Part shown: positions 5,674 to 5,830 of the stretch, piece by piece
Layout: every line of letters begins with the position of its first letter
How positions within the stretch are numbered: the first letter of the stretch is position 1
Assembly (NCBI GenBank): GCA_024275855.1
Contig: JAJRYL010000245.1
Coordinates: 1 to 5,830 of the forward strand
DNA from: Deltaproteobacteria bacterium
Lineage (GTDB): Bacteria; Desulfobacterota; GWC2-55-46; JADFVP01
Reading direction: 5' to 3'
Length of the DNA stretch: 5,830 bases
Position numbers and translations under genes: made by a program
The notes under the pieces: model-generated
What the model saw: the letters and a program-made list of their open reading frames with translations, nothing else
What the model was told of the DNA's origin: nothing
Database searches by the model: none

Positions 5674-5830
5674 ATGCTGAAGTGGATCTGCACCGAGTGT
5701 TACTCGCAGTACCGTGGCTTGGCAATGTACCACCGTTTCAGAAGCGGACATGCGCTCTGCTGTCCGGGGTGTAACGCAAGGCTTGAGTTTGCCAGCGAAG
5801 CAAAAGAGGTTTCAATTATAAAAGAGCTTA
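5674..5830 (+). CDS. Small CXXC zinc-ribbon protein, 3'-truncated, function unknown
   Basis: An open frame starts at ATG 5674 behind an excellent GGAGGTAA ribosome-binding site (5661-5668, five-base spacing) and is still open at the window end, giving 52 visible residues. It contains two cysteine pairs, C6-X2-C9 (ICTEC) and C30-X2-C33 (CPGC, with an extra cysteine at 29). The 20-residue spacing is typical of a four-cysteine zinc ribbon. The segment between is basic and aromatic (YRGLAMYHRFRSGH), and after the ribbon the chain becomes polar (LEFASEAKEVSIIKEL). I do not recognise the family. It may be a stand-alone ribbon or the N-terminus of a larger protein. It lies 102 nt after pseC on the same strand, so it could be part of the pse operon or the next unit. 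The gene call is good; the function is open. Confidence 0.75.
   Translation, partial: MLKWICTECYSQYRGLAMYHRFRSGHALCCPGCNARLEFASEAKEVSIIKEL

Overview
The window carries the end of a flagellar hook/filament gene block, followed by a flagellar post-transcriptional regulator pair and the start of a flagellin-glycosylation (pseudaminic acid) operon. All convincing genes are on the + strand. It reads like the chromosome of a motile, Gram-negative-type bacterium: there is a strong sigma-54 promoter, a csrA-fliW pair next to flgKL, and pseBC. This combination is known from delta/epsilon-proteobacterial, Nitrospirota-like and related lineages. Isoleucine is frequently encoded by ATA. I cannot place the organism more precisely.

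Layout: (1) 1-1461, flgK, 5'-truncated by the window edge; (2) 1491-2372, flgL; (3) 2437-2673, csrA, and 2670-3140, fliW, overlapping by ATGA; (4) 3141-3404, the only sizeable gene-free stretch, holding repeated GTCAA/TTGAC half-sites, a consensus-matching sigma-54 promoter and a predicted leader of about 106 nt rich in AnGGA (CsrA-type) motifs; (5) 3405-4418, pseB, and 4390-5571, pseC, overlapping by 29 nt; (6) 5572-5673, a short spacer with an A/T hairpin; (7) 5674 onward, a small zinc-ribbon protein running off the window.

How the parts fit together: FlgK and FlgL form the junction on which the flagellin filament grows. FliW binds flagellin or CsrA in a partner switch, so CsrA represses target mRNAs until filament assembly draws off flagellin. 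PseB and PseC catalyse the first two steps of CMP-pseudaminic acid synthesis, the sugar used to glycosylate flagellin in many polar flagellates. The most interesting inference is that the pseB leader, driven by a sigma-54 flagellar-type promoter, may itself be a CsrA target. That would tie sugar supply to the same FliW-CsrA checkpoint that controls flagellin. No mobile element, CRISPR array, tRNA or rRNA was seen.
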